Shown: positions 60,072 to 64,000 of the stretch, one piece after another | Layout of the letters: each line of letters opens with the position of its first letter | Numbering within the stretch: the stretch's first letter is position 1 | Source of the DNA: Lysobacteraceae bacterium | GTDB taxonomy: Bacteria > Bdellovibrionota > UBA1018 > JAGTJX01 | Direction of reading: 5' to 3' | Assembly: GCA_023657465.1 (NCBI GenBank) | Contig: JAGTJX010000004.1 | Coordinates: forward strand, 342,904-406,903 | DNA length: 64,000 nucleotides | The notes under the pieces: model-generated | Told to the model about the DNA's origin: nothing | The model's input: only the letters and a program-made list of their open reading frames with translations | Databases searched by the model: none | Position numbers and translations under genes: made by a program

Positions 60072-61739
60072 TTAGCGATTACTAGACTTCTTCAGGGGGG
60101 CAATCTTTGAAAATTGAACTGTTTTGTAATTGTCTTCACACCATCTCAATGACCAGTCAGACTTGAAGAGCACTACAGGATTCTGGTCACGGTCTTCTAG
60201 TAACTTCGTTTCTTCTCTTCGATCAAACATGCTCGCTTGGAAGCCATCTCCACTAACCCATCTTGCGTGGAGGAAGGGAAGTCTTTCAATCTTCGTATCG
60301 ACGCCGTATTCGGTTTTGATTCTGTGTTGAAGGACTTCGAATTGGAGTGCTCCTACAGCTGCGACGACTGGGTCACGATCACCGAAGCCAGGCTGAGCGT
60401 AGACTTGTACTACGCCTTCTTCTGAGAGTTGATCGAGACCTTTCTTCAGTTGTTTGCGCTTGAGTGGATCAAGAATCAGCATCATCGAGAAGTGCTCTGG
60501 ACTGAACGTTGGCATCGCTTCGTATTGAAGTGTAGGGCGTTCAGCAAGAGTGTCTCCAATACGGAGTTGCCCTGAGGTATCTACAAGTCCCACGATATCG
60601 CCAGGCCAAGCTTGGTCGATGACGACTCTTTCTTGTCCGAAGAAGTTGAGCGGCATGGAGAGTTTAATGTCTTTGCTCAACCTCGTGTGTTTGACCTGCA
60701 TGTTTCTCTCGAAGTGACCGGAGCAGATGCGCATGAATGCGACTCGGTCTCGGTGAGAGGGATCCATGTTCGCTTGTATTTTGAAGATAAATCCAGAGAA
60801 TTTCGAATCAGTAGGCTCAATGAGCTCTTCCTTCTTCTCCAGATGAGCAATGCGGTGCTGAGGCGCGGGAGCCATGGCGATGTACTTCTCAAGGAATCGC
60901 TGGATACCGAAGTTATTCATCGCACTTCCGAAGAATACTGGAGAGAGCTGACCATCCCAGACTTTTTTCATATCGAGAGTGTCGCCAGCGAGGTCCAGCA
61001 GTTCTAATTCGGTTTCAAGTTGGCCGGAGAGCTCCTTTGCTTCATCATGATCCTTCTTGGGACCGGCAAGGAGTTCTTGGAAAACAGGGTCACTGAGTCC
61101 ATTTACTTTCTTCGGTGCGAGTTTGCCTTTGACGTTCGCTTCGCCTTCAGTCTGGAAATAGAGCACTTCACTAGTCGTACGATCATAGACACCACGGAAT
61201 CTGCTGCCTGAACCAATCGGCCAAGTGATCGGGCAGGATCTGATACCTAGCACCTTTTCTAATTCATCGATGAGTGCGAGTGGTTCTTGTGAGGGTCTGT
61301 CCATCTTGTTGATGAAAGTGAAAATAGGGAGTCCGCGCATTCTGCAGACTTCGAAGAGTTTGCGGGTCTGTGGTTCTACACCCTTGGCAGCATCGATCAG
61401 CATGACTGCGCAATCCGCTGCCATGATCGTGCGATAGGTGTCTTCAGAGAAGTCTTTGTGGCCAGGGGTATCGAGCAGATTGATTTGTACACCTTGATAT
61501 ACGAATTGCAAAACCGTCGTGCTGATTGAGATTCCTCGTTGTTTCTCGATCTCCATCCAGTCAGACGTCGTGTTTCTTTGATTAGCCTTGGCTCTTACGG
61601 CACCGGCTAAGTGAATTGCGCCGCCATAGAGGAGGAGTTTTTCAGTGAGCGTAGTTTTCCCTGCATCCGGGTGAGAAATGATCGCAAATGTACGTCTACG
61701 AGCGACTTCTTTTTGGAGTTGATCTGCGGTTACAGGCAT
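60072..61739 (-). CDS. prfC: Peptide chain release factor 3 (RF3)
   Basis: A translational GTPase that recycles RF1 and RF2 from ribosomes. GTPase motifs are SHPDAGKTTLTEKLLLYGG (G1), RGISISTTV (G2), LLDTPGHKDFSEDTYR (G3) and FINKMDRPSQEP (G4). SDWMEIEKQRGISI is typical for RF3. Length of 555 aa is a little above E. coli's 529. It is convergent with the 779-aa secreted protein gene and divergent from the DUF4160 gene. Confidence 0.96.
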   Translation of the reverse strand: MPVTADQLQKEVARRRTFAIISHPDAGKTTLTEKLLLYGGAIHLAGAVRAKANQRNTTSDWMEIEKQRGISISTTVLQFVYQGVQINLLDTPGHKDFSEDTYRTIMAADCAVMLIDAAKGVEPQTRKLFEVCRMRGLPIFTFINKMDRPSQEPLALIDELEKVLGIRSCPITWPIGSGSRFRGVYDRTTSEVLYFQTEGEANVKGKLAPKKVNGLSDPVFQELLAGPKKDHDEAKELSGQLETELELLDLAGDTLDMKKVWDGQLSPVFFGSAMNNFGIQRFLEKYIAMAPAPQHRIAHLEKKEELIEPTDSKFSGFIFKIQANMDPSHRDRVAFMRICSGHFERNMQVKHTRLSKDIKLSMPLNFFGQERVVIDQAWPGDIVGLVDTSGQLRIGDTLAERPTLQYEAMPTFSPEHFSMMLILDPLKRKQLKKGLDQLSEEGVVQVYAQPGFGDRDPVVAAVGALQFEVLQHRIKTEYGVDTKIERLPFLHARWVSGDGFQASMFDRREETKLLEDRDQNPVVLFKSDWSLRWCEDNYKTVQFSKIAPLKKSSNR

Positions 61740-61757
61740 GATGATGGTTTAGCATTT

Positions 61758-61773
61758 TGGCATTGGCTTTGCA
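61758..61773 (+). promoter_or_regulatory. Sigma54-type -24/-12 promoter element
   Basis: TGGCATTGGCTTTGCA, with GG at 61759-61760 and GC at 61771-61772 and exact RpoN spacing; the flanks TTT and AT match the elements at 9398 and 14840. Predicted start about 61784, on the plus strand toward the DUF4160 gene. A 16-codon frame, MSLIYAYNIHIIKGAG, begins at 61789 and its stop overlaps the GTG of that gene. Confidence 0.48.
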
Positions 61774-61794
61774 ATTCAGCACCTCAATATGAGT

Positions 61795-61823
61795 TTGATT
61801 TATGCATATAATATACATATAAT
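61795..61823 (+). promoter_or_regulatory. Sigma70-type promoter with operator-like palindrome
   Basis: TTGATT (61795-61800), 17 bp, TATAAT (61818-61823). Within it lies a 19-bp near palindrome, TATGCATATAATATACATA (61801-61819), with half-site TATGNATAT. This is the place where antitoxins of autoregulated pairs usually bind, and the next two genes look like such a pair. Confidence 0.5.
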
Positions 61824-61835
61824 AAAAGGTGCAGG

Positions 61836-62078
61836 GTGAGTCCTGTAGTGTTTAAAAACGAAAATTGGAAGTTTTATATCTATTTTCAAGACCATGAGCC
61901 ACCACACATTTATGTAAGAGGTAAAAAGGCGGAAGCTAGATTTAACATTCAAACTCTGGAATGTATGAAGAATTTTGGTTTTAACGCAAGAGCAATCTTA
62001 AAAATTAGAATTGCTTTAGCCCTGAGAAGAGAAAAACTACTTGAGAGATGGAATGAGTACAAAAAAGAAACAGATTAA
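61836..62078 (+). CDS. DUF4160 protein, toxin-antitoxin-like module
   Basis: 80 residues, with FYIYFQDHEPPHIYVRGKKA at residues about 12-31, the DUF4160 hallmark. The GTG at 61836 follows AAAAGGTG. Members of this family often sit next to a DUF2442 partner and are annotated as possible toxin-antitoxin parts; here the partner is a BrnA-like protein overlapping by 26 bp. The promoter region has a palindrome. No toxicity evidence can be seen in the sequence. Confidence 0.75.
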   Translation: MSPVVFKNENWKFYIYFQDHEPPHIYVRGKKAEARFNIQTLECMKNFGFNARAILKIRIALALRREKLLERWNEYKKETD

Positions 62079-62310
62079 ATACTGTGAAGTTCAGATTTCA
62101 GACGAAGTGTTTGATCCTCGGAACATGAAAGAAAGGATTACGATTTTTCTCGACGAAGACATCATCGATCATTTTCGCCTCGAAGCAAAAAAGGAAGGAA
62201 CGGGTTATCAAACTCTCATCAACTCTGCGTTGAAAAGTCATGTCATTAAAACCCCCATTGAAAAACGTCTTGAAATGATCGAGAAAAAACTCGATCGTCT
62301 TGCGAAATAG
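62053..62310 (+). CDS. BrnA-like / CopG-type antitoxin candidate
   Basis: The ATG at 62053 gives 85 aa overlapping the DUF4160 gene by 26 bp; an ATG 12 bp upstream is less likely. The core ERITIFLDEDIIDHFRLEAK is a ribbon-helix-helix strand and first helix, followed by YQTLINSALKSHV as in BrnA antitoxins. The N-terminal part resembles the linker in that family. It likely binds DNA as a dimer and represses the promoter upstream. Its usual partner BrnT is absent and DUF4160 takes its place. Confidence 0.72.
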   Translation: MSTKKKQIKYCEVQISDEVFDPRNMKERITIFLDEDIIDHFRLEAKKEGTGYQTLINSALKSHVIKTPIEKRLEMIEKKLDRLAK

Positions 62311-62391
62311 ATTAAAAAACCGACAAAAACGCTTGCAGGAGTGCCAAAAGTCCATCATCATTGAAGTTGAACTACCAATCAGGAGGGTACT

Positions 62392-62655
62392 ATGGATAAA
62401 AAACCAAACGCAGCATTTATGGCACCATTACAACCATCAGCAGCTCTAGGAGCAGTTGTTGGCAATAAAGCATTGCCTAGAACACAAGTCGTGAAAAAAC
62501 TTTGGGCTTACATTAAGTCTAAAAAACTTCAAGACAAAAAGAATAAGAGAATGATCAATCCAGACGACAAATTAGCTGCTATTTTCGGCAGTTCCAAAAG
62601 CGTTAACATGTTTTCCATGATGTCTCTTCTCAAGAAGCATCTCAAAAAAGTTTAA
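62392..62655 (+). CDS. SWIB-domain protein
   Basis: 87 residues with the SWIB/MDM2 fold: ALPRTQVVKKLWAYIKSKKL, then DKKNKRMINPDDKLAAIFGS, the two halves of the domain. Small bacterial SWIB proteins occur in Chlamydiae and some delta-group bacteria; chromatin-related or topoisomerase-linked roles are proposed but not settled. The protein is very basic, fitting a nucleoid role. The ribosome site AGGAGG is strong, 6 bp from the ATG, suggesting high expression. Confidence 0.88.
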   Translation: MDKKPNAAFMAPLQPSAALGAVVGNKALPRTQVVKKLWAYIKSKKLQDKKNKRMINPDDKLAAIFGSSKSVNMFSMMSLLKKHLKKV

Positions 62656-62678
62656 GACGAGTTTTTGTATTACAGAAG

Positions 62679-62713
62679 CGCCCTTTGTACATGATGGATT
62701 TAGGGTGTTTTTT
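62679..62713 (+). terminator. Terminator-like hairpin after the SWIB gene
   Basis: CGCCCT and AGGGTG pair (one G-U) around an 18-base loop, followed by six T. It is 24 bp after the SWIB stop. The loop is long, so it is only moderately convincing. Confidence 0.35.
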
Positions 62714-62823
62714 GTCCTCTGTTTGTCTTCTGAGACACACCCCAACTGTTAAGACGCTCGACGCACCTCTCTACTATTCCGATAAGGTAGTAAGTCAAGA
62801 AACTGAAAGAGGTATCCCCACCT

Positions 62824-63276
62824 ATGAAAACCGGAACTATAGCACTCTTAGTGCAATCCTGTGGTCCTGAAGCAAAACCAACCGTTATTGAGACCTTATC
62901 TGATGACCAAGAGATTCAATGGGTCGAGCAGAAGATGTCTTGTCGTGAACTAGCGCTCATAGATGAGTTAAAGAAGCTGCGCGAAACCCGTACTACTGAA
63001 GAAGAGCAGTTCGGTGATTATGTAGAGAAGCTCCTCTCTCAACCTTTTGTGGATCCTGCCATTAGTGAGCAGGGAATGCTCTGGATGCATTCTAAGATCA
63101 AAATCGAGAAGTTTAGAAAATCTGAAACCGAGGCAGCAAAAGTAATTGCTGAGTTTGCCATTCGGTTTTTCACTGAGAACCCTGAATGTGAGGACTTTTA
63201 TCTCATGGGACCTAGTGCTAAGGTGAGGGTGAGGATTTTTAAGTTAGATGAACAAAAACAACAACGAGCGGCTTGA
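62824..63276 (+). CDS. Hypothetical cytoplasmic protein (150 aa)
   Basis: No signal peptide. The middle is helical and charged (EQKMSCRELALIDELKKLRE, then TTEEEQFGDYVEKLLSQPFV). No family recognised. The ATG at 62824 has AGAGG upstream. The last 29 bp overlap the start of rnd, so the two genes are probably cotranscribed and translationally coupled, which is the only clue to its role. Confidence 0.6.
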   Translation: MKTGTIALLVQSCGPEAKPTVIETLSDDQEIQWVEQKMSCRELALIDELKKLRETRTTEEEQFGDYVEKLLSQPFVDPAISEQGMLWMHSKIKIEKFRKSETEAAKVIAEFAIRFFTENPECEDFYLMGPSAKVRVRIFKLDEQKQQRAA

Positions 63277-64000
63277 GCTGATCGATAACCCCAATTTAGT
63301 TCCTGGAATTGCAAAAAAACTAGCTGAGTCAGAATGGATTTCGTTTGATACGGAGTTCATCAGGGAGAGTACATTCTTCTCTAAACTAGAAATCTTACAG
63401 ATAGCTGATGAGTCTCAGACTTGGTTGTTTGATGTTCCAAAACTTGGAGCTTCAGGACTAAAACCCATATTCGAGCTATTCCAAAATCCAAAAATTTTAA
63501 AAATCGTTCATGCCGCTCAAGGTGACCAAGAAGCGCTATTCACATCGTTTGGAATTGTAGCCACACCGATATTAGATACTGCACTTGCAGGTTCACTCTG
63601 TGGTTACGGTGAGTCTGTGGGACTGGCTAATCTCTTAAGATCAGAACTCGGCGTCGAAATCAAAAAAGGTCATGCTAGAACTCATTGGGGTACGCGCCCT
63701 CTAGCACCTCAGCTTCTTGAGTATGCTGCAAGCGATGTGACTGATCTTGTGAGACTAGCTCGAGGGCTAAAAGAAAAACTAGACAAAAAAGGCAGATTTA
63801 ATTGGGCGTTAGAACTTTCGAGAAAGTTTGAAAACGTGAGTCTCTATAAACCTCAGCCGGACGAGCTTGCTCTGAAAGTAGCTAAAGGTACACGCATTGA
63901 TCAGAAGTCATTCCAAGCACTTGTTGAACTGCTGCGATGGAGAGAGACAAGAGTACGTGCTCTTGATCGTCCAAGAAAATGGGTTGCAGATGATGGGATT
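63248..64000 (+). CDS. rnd: Ribonuclease D, 3'-truncated by window edge
   Basis: A DEDD 3'-5' exoribonuclease that trims tRNA and other RNA ends. The ATG at 63248 lies inside the previous gene. Motifs: ISFDTEFIRE (first Asp and Glu), KIVHAAQGDQEALFTSFGI (second Asp), and EYAASDVTDLVRLARG (Tyr and last Asp). After the nuclease domain the HRDC-like region starts (SFQALVELLRWRETRVRALD) and runs off the window end; 251 codons are present of an expected about 380. Confidence 0.93.
   Translation, partial: MNKNNNERLELIDNPNLVPGIAKKLAESEWISFDTEFIRESTFFSKLEILQIADESQTWLFDVPKLGASGLKPIFELFQNPKILKIVHAAQGDQEALFTSFGIVATPILDTALAGSLCGYGESVGLANLLRSELGVEIKKGHARTHWGTRPLAPQLLEYAASDVTDLVRLARGLKEKLDKKGRFNWALELSRKFENVSLYKPQPDELALKVAKGTRIDQKSFQALVELLRWRETRVRALDRPRKWVADDGI

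Noticed and set aside
60060..60080. Short CTAAG/CTTAG hairpin between convergent genes as a bidirectional terminator
   Set aside because: Five-base stem, no T-run; too weak to list.
62320..62345. Sigma54-like TTGGCACTCCTGCAAG on the minus strand
   Set aside because: The distance between GG and GC is three bases too short for RpoN.
1..64000. CRISPR arrays, tRNA, rRNA, insertion sequences
   Set aside because: No regular spaced repeats, cloverleaf pattern, rRNA-like sequence or transposase was recognised on either strand.

Overview
This window most likely comes from a member of the Bdellovibrionota (Bdellovibrio-like bacteria) or a close relative. The evidence is a TIGR02147-family regulator translationally coupled to a secreted protein of the GEKGGNGG type, a small SWIB-domain protein, many large secreted or lipid-anchored proteins without obvious outside relatives, moderate GC and tight gene packing with ATGA/TAATG overlaps. 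This is inferred from gene content; no rRNA or tRNA gene was seen, and no CRISPR array or insertion sequence was recognised.

Layout. 1-4.4 kb: a DUF547 protein truncated by the window edge, then a minus-strand operon of a PrkA-type kinase, an RluA-type pseudouridine synthase and a small membrane protein. 4.5-7.4 kb: a lipoprotein gene, then a decay zone (a frameshifted small secreted gene and an AAA_14-type ATPase that has lost its Walker B region). 7.4-9.2 kb: a 5'-nucleotidase-type lipoprotein. 9.4-19.4 kb: the most unusual locus, with two large paralogous envelope proteins (946 and 1515 aa), each just downstream of a sigma54-like -24/-12 element, flanking an oppositely oriented tandem-AAA+ protein that carries a lipoprotein signal and a non-canonical P-loop. 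19.4-25.2 kb: a transaminase/omega-amidase pair, a small barrel-like protein, lysA, a DEDD exonuclease and an M20 peptidase. 25.2-28.8 kb: the TIGR02147 operon with a live secreted protein and a decayed tandem paralogue. 28.9-32.1 kb: rlmN, a broken D,D-carboxypeptidase and a small secreted protein. 32.1-38.1 kb: a rod-shape operon mreC-mreD-mrdA-rodA continuing into an ABC transporter. 38.1-40.8 kb: a PpiD-like chaperone, a hotdog thioesterase and a nitronate monooxygenase-like enzyme. 40.8-45.1 kb: a glycosyltransferase/deacetylase fusion and a large secreted protein. 45.2-48.4 kb: an N-degron cluster clpS-clpA with convergent aat. 48.5-51.3 kb: a lipoprotein, a fatty-aldehyde-type dehydrogenase and a small secreted protein. 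51.4-54.5 kb: tolB, a thiolase and a phosphopantetheinyl transferase. 54.5-60.1 kb: a pseudo-receiver/PilZ-like protein, a receiver-TPR protein and a secreted 779-aa protein. 60.1-64 kb: prfC, a DUF4160/BrnA-like toxin-antitoxin-type pair with an operator-like palindrome, a SWIB protein, an unknown protein and the start of rnd (RNase D).

How the genes work together. The rod operon supplies the elongation machinery for the cell wall (scaffold MreC/MreD, transpeptidase PBP2, polymerase RodA). Aat adds Leu/Phe to N-termini, ClpS recognises them and ClpA unfolds the substrate, so the 45-48 kb block is a nearly complete N-degron pathway apart from ClpP. The 9.4-19.4 kb locus is the best candidate for an undescribed system: a sigma54-controlled envelope apparatus with a partner ATPase that appears to sit outside the cytoplasm.
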